In this document: in pieces, positions 1-7,243 of the stretch
Layout of the letters: each line of letters starts with the position of its first letter
Position numbering within the stretch: the first letter of the stretch is position 1
Program-made: the position numbers and the translations under genes
The notes under the pieces: model-generated
Seen by the model: the letters and a program-made list of their open reading frames with translations, nothing else
Told to the model about the DNA's origin: nothing
Database searches by the model: none
NCBI GenBank assembly: GCA_937995505.1
Contig: CALKJV010000097.1
Span: 1-32,519, forward strand
Direction of reading: 5' to 3'
DNA: 32,519 nucleotides
Origin: an uncultured Bacteroidia bacterium
GTDB lineage: Bacteria > Bacteroidota > Bacteroidia > SpSt-205

Positions 1-818
1 ATATCCACAAGGCCTCGTACGTCATGACCGTTTACTGGCCCAAAATACCGCAAACCTAAACTCTCAAATAGCACTGCTGGCCGGGATAGTAGAAAAGTGA
101 ACATCTCTTCTAACCGAGCAGCGTAATCGCGCACCGGAGCGCCCAGTCGCTCCTGCAAGCGGGTTAGAAATCGCCAAATCTCTTCCCGAAACCGATTGTA
201 GGTTCGCGAGGCCGTAATCCCTGCCAAATAGTCCTTTATGGCGCCGACATTGGGGTCAATGGACATCTGGTTGTCGTTGAGGATAATGAGCAGGTCTGGC
301 TGCAAGGCACCGACGTTATTGAGCCCTTCGTATGCGAGTCCTGCGGTGAGGGCCCCATCGCCAATCACAGCTACGACTTTGCGATGGGTCTGCCCTGTAT
401 GCTTGAGGGCTTCTACCATGCCCAGCGCAGCCGAGATAGAAGTAGAGGAGTGCCCGACTCCAAATGTGTCATACGGCGACTCCTCCCGCTTAGGGAAGCC
501 CGAAATACCGTCCTTAAGGCGGTTAGTATGAAAAATAGCTCTACGGCCTGTGAGTACCTTATGCCCGTACGCCTGGTGGCCTACGTCCCATACAAGTAGG
601 TCTTCAGGGGTTTGATAGACATAATGTAGGGCCACAGTAAGTTCTACTACACCTAAACTCGCCCCGAAGTGGCCTCCATACCGCGAGGCATGCTCAATGA
701 GAAAGGCGCGCAGCTCTTCTGTCAGCTGAGGGAGCAGCTCTTCTGGCAGCTCTCGCAGCTGGGCAGGATACTCTATTTGACGGAGCAGAGAGCCTACAGG
801 AGTAGGATTAGGGCTCAT
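1..818 (-). CDS. dxs: 1-deoxy-D-xylulose-5-phosphate synthase, N-terminal part (cut by window edge)
   Basis: Dxs condenses pyruvate and glyceraldehyde 3-phosphate with thiamine diphosphate, the first step of the MEP isoprenoid pathway in the cytoplasm. The reverse strand is open from an ATG at 818 to the left edge, about 272 of the usual 620 or so residues. The thiamine-diphosphate domain is clear: YGGHFGASLG near residue 47, WDVGHQAYGHK near 76, the GDGALTAG metal-binding motif near 153, and LNDNQMSI near 180. The final readable residues include YFGPVNGHD, a typical Dxs segment. The start overlaps the end of recO by 11 nt. A TAnnTTTG promoter box lies 7 nt upstream of the ATG, so dxs probably has its own promoter as well as read-through from recO. 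The identification is secure; the C-terminal transketolase domains are outside the window. Confidence 0.96.
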   Translation of the reverse strand, partial: MSPNPTPVGSLLRQIEYPAQLRELPEELLPQLTEELRAFLIEHASRYGGHFGASLGVVELTVALHYVYQTPEDLLVWDVGHQAYGHKVLTGRRAIFHTNRLKDGISGFPKREESPYDTFGVGHSSTSISAALGMVEALKHTGQTHRKVVAVIGDGALTAGLAYEGLNNVGALQPDLLIILNDNQMSIDPNVGAIKDYLAGITASRTYNRFREEIWRFLTRLQERLGAPVRDYAARLEEMFTFLLSRPAVLFESLGLRYFGPVNGHDVRGLVD

Positions 819-1359
819 AAGTGGGCAAAGATAGCGTGTTTAACAAAGAAAAGGTCCGTAGCGGCTGCCAATCAGTGAAAATAATCCGATAGGCGGCTTC
901 CAGCGAGGGCCAGGTGAGAGGCTCTTTCGGAAGGGCGCCACCTAACCGAGTCAAGAGCGCAGCGAGAAAAATTTGCAGGCTCTGCGCTATGTCTTCTTTC
1001 TGGTCTAAGGCTATAAGCTGCTCTCTCACCCAGGCAAAAAGGGTCGGGTCAGGTGCCCCTAAGCAACGGGAAAGCCACTCTATGGCTAAGAGAAGGTACG
1101 GATAGCGGAGCGGGTCGTTGTAAAAACGCTGATAAGGGTAATCCCAGTCTATTTCAGCGACCCGCTGCAGCTCACGCTGGGGGCGTATTCGCAGGCGCAT
1201 GGTGAGGAGGCTCCCTATTGGCCAGGTACTTCCTTTTGCACCTAAAAGCAGAGCCGAAAGCGTGCCTTCCGCTTCGGTATGCAGGCGCAGCACTCGGCTA
1301 CGCTCTCGGAAAGGATAGCTCTGGAGAAGCAGGGCTCGCGTTTTGACTTCAGCGCTCAT
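808..1359 (-). CDS. recO: DNA repair protein RecO (short form)
   Basis: RecO mediates loading of RecA onto SSB-coated single-stranded DNA in the RecFOR recombination-repair pathway. The N-terminus shows the typical OB-fold start: VKTRALLLQSYPFRERS, then LHTEAEGTLSALLLGAKGS, a pattern characteristic of the family. The rest is helical and Leu-rich, as in the RecO C-terminal domain. I chose the ATG at 1359 because it forms an ATGA overlap with the upstream gene; an in-frame ATG at 1392 would overlap much more. At 183 aa it is shorter than the usual 230-250 aa. It contains a single cysteine, so the four-cysteine zinc module found in some RecO proteins is absent. It sits in a minus-strand operon with the PorZ-like gene upstream and dxs downstream. 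Confidence 0.85.
   Translation of the reverse strand: MSAEVKTRALLLQSYPFRERSRVLRLHTEAEGTLSALLLGAKGSTWPIGSLLTMRLRIRPQRELQRVAEIDWDYPYQRFYNDPLRYPYLLLAIEWLSRCLGAPDPTLFAWVREQLIALDQKEDIAQSLQIFLAALLTRLGGALPKEPLTWPSLEAAYRIIFTDWQPLRTFSLLNTLSLPTYEP
826..833 (-). promoter_or_regulatory. Bacteroidota -7 promoter box for dxs (TATCTTTG)
   Basis: Read on the minus strand this is TATCTTTG, matching the Bacteroidota TAnnTTTG consensus. It lies inside the 3' end of recO, 7 nt before the dxs ATG, so a transcript from it would have almost no leader. No convincing -33 TTG was found at the expected spacing. Confidence 0.5.
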
Positions 1360-1856
1360 GTGATTTGGGCTGTGAGCGTACAAGGTAGCCAACGAGCAGC
1401 TATCTCAAGGTCCCTCTCCAACTCCTCGTAAGTCGTGCGCCAGGCATCTAACTGCTGAGGCGAGACGGCTGAGAGAGGGTCTGTCGTAAGAGGGCTACGC
1501 AGGTAAGCAGGCAGAAAAAGGGTTTCTTGGAGCAGGTGCTGATGCTGAAGGTGGACACGCAAGGCCTGCATGACGGCTTCTGGGGCGTCTAGCACGAGCC
1601 AAGGGGTTTCAGCCAAAAATTGAGCGAGGGGCGTAGCACTCCAAGGCCTATGGAGAACGGCCTCAACCCACTCTGAGCGTCGGCTTAGGGGAAGCCACCG
1701 GGTAGCCATGCCCCCTTCCGAGAGCACGGCGGTCAGTTGGCGAGCTGTCATCCCGCCTTCCACACACCAGAAAATCGTAGCCGATGTCTCCCGAAGCCTC
1801 AAAATACGCCGCCACTGAGCCGCATCTTTGCCGGCTACTACATACAATCGTATCAC
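1356..1856 (-). CDS. Unrecognised 166-aa protein between the PorZ-like gene and recO
   Basis: I do not recognise this protein. It starts with GTG one nucleotide after the stop of the PorZ-like gene and ends in an ATGA overlap with recO, so it is almost certainly translated as part of that operon. It has no signal peptide or transmembrane segment and should be cytoplasmic. The first 60 residues alternate short hydrophobic strands and polar turns (MIRLYVVAGKDAAQWRRIL, then ATIFWCVEGG), which could be a small alpha/beta domain. The C-terminal third is helical (LDAWRTTYEELERDLEIAARW). Tryptophan and arginine are frequent. No catalytic motif is visible, so no function is assigned. Confidence 0.75.
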   Translation of the reverse strand: MIRLYVVAGKDAAQWRRILRLRETSATIFWCVEGGMTARQLTAVLSEGGMATRWLPLSRRSEWVEAVLHRPWSATPLAQFLAETPWLVLDAPEAVMQALRVHLQHQHLLQETLFLPAYLRSPLTTDPLSAVSPQQLDAWRTTYEELERDLEIAARWLPCTLTAQIT

Positions 1857-1857
1857 C

Positions 1858-4113
1858 CTAGTCTATAACGATTATTTTGCCTATGGCGCTTCGGCGGTTT
1901 TCTGCGTCAATTGCGCCTACGAGGTATAAGCCTGGATTCACCCGTTCTCCAGAGACCGTACGCAAATCCCACACTGCTTGCCCGCCGAAGCTCCGCAAAA
2001 GGCGCACCTGCTGCCCATCTGGTGTAAAAATTCGCACGGTACTCCCCTCTGAGAGGCCCCGAATGCCCACCCAGCCCGAAAAGCCCCGAGAAACCGGATT
2101 AGGAAAGATGTGCAGACTATCTAAGCTCTCAGAGGGCTCCGTAGCCCAATCGCGATAGCTTACGGTTCCGCCCGCTGTAATCATAAATACTTCACCTGTA
2201 AGGTCCCAGGGGCGGATGCGATATACAAGGTTACTGGGCAGGGGGCTATTGGTATTGTCAAAGTTGGCGATTTGGCGGTTACCTTCTGGGCTCAGCACAT
2301 ATACGCCCCTACTGAAGGTGCCCACCCATTTTCGGTTTTGTCCATCCACAGCGATGTCTGTGATGGTTTCTTCCTCTAAGAGGTAGCGATTTTCCACGAC
2401 AGGCAGGGAGACTGTAAGAGTACCATCAAAAGGATCCCCATAGAGCACTGCGACGCCTTTGTCAGTTCCAAGCCAGATTGCCCCTGACCTATCGGCTGCC
2501 AGGGCATACAGCGTAGTGGAAGGTAGACCCGGGAGTGACCTTCCCCCTGGGCCGTAAAGCACAGAGCGATAACCCGCGAGATTATCCGGGGAGCCGCGAT
2601 CATCAATAACTCGGATATTGCCATTTCGGTATAAGACCCACTTGTACCCTCGCGTATCTATGCGCACGAGGAAGGCGGACCCATCTTGATAAGGTAAGGC
2701 CTGCCAAGCTCTCCGTGCAGGCACATAGAAGCAGATGTTTCGTTCGCCTAATTCTTTCACGGCCCATAGGGTTCCGTTTGCATCCCGAGCCAAGCTTTTG
2801 AAGCGCAATACCATCGGCTTCCCATTTGCATCAGGTAAGATTCCATCAAAAGGGCTATTGTAAGCGGTGAAGGTATCTACGGTTCCCTCAAGACTTATGC
2901 GCAAGATGCCCGGCTCTGTGCCCACCCAGATAGCGCTTCCATCCCATACAGCTTCGGTGGCGAAAAAGAAAGTACGAGGCCCCACACTCAAACGGATCTC
3001 CTGGCCCCTTTGAGCCCCATGGGGGTAGAAGGTAGCAATAGCCCCGAAGCTTGAGCCCCACAGTGTACTCCCGCCATGCAGAAAAAACACCCCTTGCGGT
3101 AGAGGGAGTACTTCTGTAACCGAACCCGCTCGCAGACGCTGATACGAATCCGTATAGACCTGTCCCTGCGGGCTAGTAGCTATAGCGCCAGTCCAATTCG
3201 TAGCTACCGCCCAATACTGAGCGGTAGGATCGCACCAGAGGGCCTGCGGACCTGGGTTCCAGACTTGCCCTACAGGTGTACGCCCTGAAAAGAAAAGGAT
3301 ATTAGTATCTTGAGCGGCGATAGCCCATCCCCCGCGCTCTCCTGCGATAAACCGAGGGACTTTGCCCTGTAAAAAGTCCAGGGGAGGGTGTAGTTGCCAA
3401 CCATTCCCCTCTTCCCAGCGCAGGAGGGTATCTTTGTACAGTAGCAGGAATCCCTCGGGCGTCTCTGCCCAACCCCGCCAGTACTGCAAGCTATCTGGCA
3501 AAAGGTGCCCTGGACCGGAGATTTTTTCCCAGGGGCCGACCCATGGCAAGCCTGCACGAAGCCGATAGAGGCTGCTGCGGGTACAAGCCCAGACTTGGCC
3601 ATTCACCCAGCGTATCCGTTCTACCGGGGTGGCAAACCGCTCCCCCACCAGCTGCGACACCGAACCCAAGACCCGCCGCCGGCTTTTCTGCCAGAAAACT
3701 ATCCCAAAATCGGTCGCAATCGCAAGCGTATCTCCTTTCGCATGGAAGCCTCGGATAGCACGAGCAGTGTAGATAGTATTAACGGCTATATCCCGAAAAA
3801 TCTCCAGCTGTTCTGGTCCAGACCCATACTGCACCCGCCCATCCTCATATCCAATAAAAATCTGCCCTGAATAGGGATCCCCATAAATAGCCGTGGGCTG
3901 CGCATACAGGAGCCCATTTGCTCGGGTGAGCTCTGTATAAGTACCTCGCTCGGCATCAATCAAAGCGATTCCCTCTGCCCCTAAGCACCAGAAATAAGGC
4001 GGTACATACGCCACATCCTGCACATAACCGAAGTGCGCATACACCCCCCATCGCCCAATAGCTACTCCTCCCTGCGCATACACAATCGCGCATAGCGCTG
4101 CCAGACGCCACAT
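1858..4113 (-). CDS. porZ: PorZ-like type IX secretion protein: two-component-regulator-type propellers plus C-terminal sorting domain
   Basis: PorZ is a cell-surface component of the type IX secretion system attachment complex, which takes cargo leaving the translocon and anchors it to the outer membrane. The 751-aa length is close to known PorZ (about 776 aa). Residues 1-15 (MWRLAALCAIVYAQG) form a signal peptide. Residues about 20-660 contain many short beta repeats of the two-component-regulator propeller type, such as GAIWLGTDKGVAVLYGD and RKWVGTFSRGVYVLSPEG. The last 85 residues are a T9SS type-A sorting domain: IFPNPVSRG, then VRIFTPDGQQV, WDLRTVSGERV and NPGLYLVG, ending KIIVID. I chose the ATG at 4113 because the signal peptide follows directly and a TAnnTTTG box lies 5 nt upstream; the longer frame to 4410 runs antisense over thpR. 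The family call is strong. The exact PorZ assignment is an inference from architecture and neighbourhood; the alternative is a generic propeller protein secreted by T9SS. Confidence 0.82.
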   Translation of the reverse strand: MWRLAALCAIVYAQGGVAIGRWGVYAHFGYVQDVAYVPPYFWCLGAEGIALIDAERGTYTELTRANGLLYAQPTAIYGDPYSGQIFIGYEDGRVQYGSGPEQLEIFRDIAVNTIYTARAIRGFHAKGDTLAIATDFGIVFWQKSRRRVLGSVSQLVGERFATPVERIRWVNGQVWACTRSSLYRLRAGLPWVGPWEKISGPGHLLPDSLQYWRGWAETPEGFLLLYKDTLLRWEEGNGWQLHPPLDFLQGKVPRFIAGERGGWAIAAQDTNILFFSGRTPVGQVWNPGPQALWCDPTAQYWAVATNWTGAIATSPQGQVYTDSYQRLRAGSVTEVLPLPQGVFFLHGGSTLWGSSFGAIATFYPHGAQRGQEIRLSVGPRTFFFATEAVWDGSAIWVGTEPGILRISLEGTVDTFTAYNSPFDGILPDANGKPMVLRFKSLARDANGTLWAVKELGERNICFYVPARRAWQALPYQDGSAFLVRIDTRGYKWVLYRNGNIRVIDDRGSPDNLAGYRSVLYGPGGRSLPGLPSTTLYALAADRSGAIWLGTDKGVAVLYGDPFDGTLTVSLPVVENRYLLEEETITDIAVDGQNRKWVGTFSRGVYVLSPEGNRQIANFDNTNSPLPSNLVYRIRPWDLTGEVFMITAGGTVSYRDWATEPSESLDSLHIFPNPVSRGFSGWVGIRGLSEGSTVRIFTPDGQQVRLLRSFGGQAVWDLRTVSGERVNPGLYLVGAIDAENRRSAIGKIIVID

Positions 4114-4118
4114 GTCTA

Positions 4119-4126
4119 CAAAGCTA
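4119..4126 (-). promoter_or_regulatory. Bacteroidota -7 box for the PorZ-like gene (TAGCTTTG)
   Basis: The minus-strand sequence is TAGCTTTG, 5 nt before the ATG at 4113, implying a transcript with essentially no leader. It also supports choosing 4113 as the start. It lies back to back with the thpR promoter in an 85-nt divergent intergenic region. Confidence 0.5.
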
Positions 4127-4176
4127 AAACACTTTCTCGCGCAAATCGCAGGAGTCTGAGAAATCGCTATTTTTGT

Positions 4177-4184
4177 TAAGTTTG
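4177..4184 (+). promoter_or_regulatory. Bacteroidota -7 box for thpR (TAAGTTTG)
   Basis: TAAGTTTG matches TAnnTTTG and lies 14 nt upstream of the thpR ATG. The -33 region is not obvious. Confidence 0.4.
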
Positions 4185-4198
4185 TCTCTCTACGCAGA

Positions 4199-4714
4199 AT
4201 GCGAGTCTTCCTCGGGCTTAGCCTTACCCCAGAAGTGGTAGGCTGGATCCTTCGGCATAAGCCGTTGCTCTTGCCAGCGGGTTCCCGTTGGCTCCCTCCC
4301 GAGCAGTGGCATATTACCTTAGTGTTTATCGGCGAGCAGCCTGCGGAAAGGATAGAAGCCCTACATGCTGCGGTAGAACCCCTACTCCAAGGACATCCAG
4401 CCATCCCCATTCAACCCTCCTATATCGGCTGGCAAAAGCGAACCCTTTGGGTACATCTACATCGGTCAAACACCCTAGAGAGCTTAGTACGGAAACTCCA
4501 CCAGGCGCTCAACTTGCCTTTTCACCCTCCATTCCGGCCACACATTACGATAGCGCGTGCCAAGGAGCCGCTCTCCTGGGAAGCCCCTCCCCCAGCAGAC
4601 ACGCCCACCTTTACACTAACGACGGCTTACCTCTATCAATCTGTGCTCAAGCCGAGTGGGGCAGAGTATATCCCGCTCAAGCGATACCTTTTTGATATCA
4701 GTCTGCCCCGATGA
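4199..4714 (+). CDS. thpR: RNA 2',3'-cyclic phosphodiesterase (2'-5' RNA ligase family)
   Basis: This is a 2H-phosphoesterase of the LigT/ThpR family. These proteins hydrolyse 2',3'-cyclic phosphate ends of RNA and in vitro can join 2'-5' tRNA halves. Both HxT signature motifs are present: HIT at residues 38-40 (EQWHITLVFIGE) and HIT at 115-117 (FRPHITIARAK), spaced as expected for the two-lobed fold. The start MRVFLGLSLTPEV is typical, and 171 aa is close to the usual 175-190. It is transcribed divergently from the PorZ-like gene. Its last 17 nt overlap the end of the convergent OmpA-family gene. The cellular substrate of the family is not settled. Confidence 0.93.
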   Translation: MRVFLGLSLTPEVVGWILRHKPLLLPAGSRWLPPEQWHITLVFIGEQPAERIEALHAAVEPLLQGHPAIPIQPSYIGWQKRTLWVHLHRSNTLESLVRKLHQALNLPFHPPFRPHITIARAKEPLSWEAPPPADTPTFTLTTAYLYQSVLKPSGAEYIPLKRYLFDISLPR

Positions 4715-6635
4715 AGAGGAGTTCTGTGCGTCGGTTGAGGGCCCTGCCGGCCTCTGTACGATTGTCTGCCACGGGCCGAGACGCTCCATAGCCCTGAGCT
4801 CGTATTCGTTGCGCGCTAATCCCTCTCTGTACCAGAAACTGCCGCACGGCTTCTGCCCGACGCTGAGAAAGGGCCTGATTGTAAGCTTCGGAGCCTGAGC
4901 CATCCGTATGGCCTTGCACTTCTACAATCCAGGAAGGATTTGCCTTAAGTAGCCGAACTACCTCTTCCAGCTCAACCTCAGACTCAGGCCGCAAGTCAGC
5001 TTTGTCAAAGTCAAAAAATACATTGCGTAAGGTGAGCCGGCTGCCTTTCTGCAAGCGCTCCAAAGGCACCAGGAGCTCATAAGCGGTATCAGCTCGCGAC
5101 AGATCAAAGTGTCCACTATAAAAGAGATAGCCCTTAGCTTTTGCGAAGAGGGCGTAGCGCTGGCCTAAGGGCAAAGAGGTTAGAAACTCCCCAGAGGCCT
5201 GGTTTGCGGTCAGGCTGCGGATGGTATCTCGGGTAGTTACCGAGACGATGAGGACTTCTGCGGGCACAGCCTGCCGGGTCTGAGCATCTACTACTCGCCC
5301 TCGCACATAAGTAGCGACCTGCTGAGGGCGGATTTCCGGCCAGAGCGGGAAGGCGTAAATATCTTCTTTTCCATAGCCCCCTTCTCGCTCCAGCGCAATG
5401 TAGCCTATCTCCCCGCGAGCATCCACGCAAAGGGTCTGCTCATCCGCCGAAGTATTAAGCGGATAGCCTAAGTTTTTAGGTTGGGTCCAGCCTGTATCTG
5501 TAAGATAAGCTACAAAAATATCCTGCCCGCCCATTCCGGGGTGGTAGTCGGAGGCGAAATACAGCGTACGGCCATCTGCCGCTATCATGGGGCTGTATTC
5601 ATTGCCGGGCGTGTTGATGGAAGGGCCGAGGTTAACAGGCTTTTGCCAGCGGCCATCCCGCCAATCGGAGTACCAGATGTCGCTTCCACCGAGCCCACCC
5701 GGCCGGCCAGAAGCGAAGTATAGTCTCCGCCGATCGTGGGTAAGGGAGGGATGCGATTCCCATGCGGAAGTGTTAATCTCAGGTCCTAAGTTTTGTGGGG
5801 GCTGCCAGTCTGTACCCATCAGCTCTGAGAAGTACAAATCACACGAGCCCCTCCCATCTATGCGGTCGCACAGGGTGATAAACGCCCATTGCCCGTCTGC
5901 AGAAAAGAAGGCTGCCCCTTCATTTTTGGGGGAATTTATCGGGGGGCCGAGCGGCTGCGCGGGTCGCCAGCGACTGGTAGCTTCGTCTCGCTCTGCCCAA
6001 TATAAGTCCTCGTCTGGGCCTTGCAGGGGATTGGGAGGGGCGTCCGGTTTCGGTCGCCGAGAAGTAAAGTACAAACGCCGCCCATCTGCCGTGAGGCTAG
6101 GAAGGTACTCTTCGTAAGGGCTATTTACCTCGGGACCCATATTTTTTGGGCGAAAAGGCACAGGGTTTTTGATGAGTTGGGCGGCACTTAAGCTCTGGCT
6201 TAGAAGGAGAGCGCCTTCGTCTTGAAGGCTACGAGGCATGTGCCCCACGGCTACCCTCACGAATTCCTTCCACACAGCAGCCGCAGAGTCATAAACCATT
6301 TGGGCCATGTAGGCTTTCCCTCGGAAATACAAAGCCCAAGCTCGTCCCGCTGCTGATCGCCCCCGAAGCCCTTCTATGCGTCGCGCCACCTCCGCAGCAG
6401 CCCCATACTCCTGCTGCGCCAGGTGCAGCTTGCCTTTGAGGATCCAGGCGTCTTCGTACGAAGGCTCCAAGCGGAGGGCTTCCTCAACAGAGCTCATCGC
6501 TTGGGCGATTTGCCTCGCCTGGATAGAGCGAATAGCACTCAGATACAAATCGTAAGCGCGCTTGGAGATTCCCTTGGGCGGCGTACCCTGCGCAAAGAGT
6601 AGCCCTATCCCCAATACCCAAAATGCCCGTCTCAT
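4698..6635 (-). CDS. PorE-like outer-membrane protein: TPR, PD40 propeller, carboxypeptidase-regulatory-like and OmpA domains
   Basis: The protein probably tethers an envelope complex to peptidoglycan, as PorE does in the type IX secretion system. The domain order is clear over 645 aa. A signal peptide occupies 1-16 (MRRAFWVLGIGLLFAQ) and TPR-like helices about 24-150. A WD40/PD40 propeller at 165-430 has five repeats of the type NSPxxExxPSLTADGRRLYF and GGSDIWYS. A carboxypeptidase-regulatory-like beta sandwich lies at 440-525. An OmpA C-terminal domain at 530-645 has FDFDKADLRPES, VQGHTDGSGS and NRRTEL. This matches PorE (PG1058-type) architecture. PorE is described as a lipoprotein, but no lipobox cysteine is present here. 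The ATG at 6635 gives an ATGA overlap with queE; the longer frame to 6710 would lose the N-terminal signal peptide. The PorE role itself is an inference. Confidence 0.85.
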   Translation of the reverse strand: MRRAFWVLGIGLLFAQGTPPKGISKRAYDLYLSAIRSIQARQIAQAMSSVEEALRLEPSYEDAWILKGKLHLAQQEYGAAAEVARRIEGLRGRSAAGRAWALYFRGKAYMAQMVYDSAAAVWKEFVRVAVGHMPRSLQDEGALLLSQSLSAAQLIKNPVPFRPKNMGPEVNSPYEEYLPSLTADGRRLYFTSRRPKPDAPPNPLQGPDEDLYWAERDEATSRWRPAQPLGPPINSPKNEGAAFFSADGQWAFITLCDRIDGRGSCDLYFSELMGTDWQPPQNLGPEINTSAWESHPSLTHDRRRLYFASGRPGGLGGSDIWYSDWRDGRWQKPVNLGPSINTPGNEYSPMIAADGRTLYFASDYHPGMGGQDIFVAYLTDTGWTQPKNLGYPLNTSADEQTLCVDARGEIGYIALEREGGYGKEDIYAFPLWPEIRPQQVATYVRGRVVDAQTRQAVPAEVLIVSVTTRDTIRSLTANQASGEFLTSLPLGQRYALFAKAKGYLFYSGHFDLSRADTAYELLVPLERLQKGSRLTLRNVFFDFDKADLRPESEVELEEVVRLLKANPSWIVEVQGHTDGSGSEAYNQALSQRRAEAVRQFLVQRGISAQRIRAQGYGASRPVADNRTEAGRALNRRTELLFIGAD

Positions 6636-7243
6636 GGAATAGCAAGATAACGATGCCATTGCATACTGAGGCGCCAATGGGGGTTTTCTTTGAGGTAAGC
6701 GAGAATCCACTCTAAGGCAGCGGATTGGTATGCCTGGGGTTGGAGGAAGGCGGGTAGGTTAGGCTTGCAGCGAGCCCGCTGGGCCTCTGCCCACAGAAGG
6801 TCGCTCCGACTATGAACTACTACCTTCAGTTCGTGCGCAAGCTCGTAATAAACAGGATCGGGCTCGCGAAAGCGCTTGGGGGAAAAGGTAATCCAGTCCG
6901 GAAGGGTAGAAGGGGGCGCATGCGCTCCAGAAGTCTCCAGCTGGATAAATAGTCCCACCGCCCGCAAAGTCTGTATAAGTGCCGATAGAGAATGTAGAGT
7001 AGGCTCGCCGCCCGTGAGTACCACGTGTCGGGTAGGAGTCTGCGTTACCCATGCGAGCATTTCTGCGGGCGTGTAGGTAGGCCAGCCCTCCTGGGGCCAG
7101 CTATGCCGAGTATCACACCATGAACACCCGACATCGCATCCCCCCAGCCGGAGAAAGTACGCGGGCTTCCCCGCCCAGAAGCCTTCTCCCTGTAAGCTAT
7201 AAAAGTGCTCTACGATAGGATACACTGGAGCAAGCTTAGTCAT
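6632..7243 (-). CDS. queE: 7-carboxy-7-deazaguanine synthase (radical SAM)
   Basis: QueE converts 6-carboxy-5,6,7,8-tetrahydropterin to 7-carboxy-7-deazaguanine in the queuosine and deazapurine pathway, using S-adenosylmethionine and a 4Fe-4S cluster. The cluster motif is C36-x3-C40-x2-C43 (GGCDVGCSWCDT). It is preceded by YSLQGEGFWAGKPAYFLRLG, which is diagnostic of QueE, and followed by VVLTGGEPTLH. The C-terminus WRLSMQWHRYLAIP matches the family ending. The 203-aa length is normal. It overlaps ppk1 by 8 nt upstream and the OmpA-family gene by 4 nt downstream. No other queuosine gene is in the window. By motif this is a canonical housekeeping copy. Confidence 0.95.
   Translation of the reverse strand: MTKLAPVYPIVEHFYSLQGEGFWAGKPAYFLRLGGCDVGCSWCDTRHSWPQEGWPTYTPAEMLAWVTQTPTRHVVLTGGEPTLHSLSALIQTLRAVGLFIQLETSGAHAPPSTLPDWITFSPKRFREPDPVYYELAHELKVVVHSRSDLLWAEAQRARCKPNLPAFLQPQAYQSAALEWILAYLKENPHWRLSMQWHRYLAIP

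Noticed and set aside
238..878. Several plus-strand open frames of 69-97 codons at the left end
   Set aside because: They lie antisense to dxs and recO, show no family resemblance, and the minus-strand Dxs reading is unmistakable.
4114..4410. N-terminal extension of the PorZ-like frame beyond 4113
   Set aside because: It is Cys- and Arg-rich without domain character, covers the divergent thpR start, and precedes the promoter and signal peptide.
5300..6150. Repetitive DNA suggesting tandem repeats in the OmpA-family gene
   Set aside because: The similarity comes from PD40 propeller blades at protein level; the DNA copies are diverged and do not form true tandem repeats.
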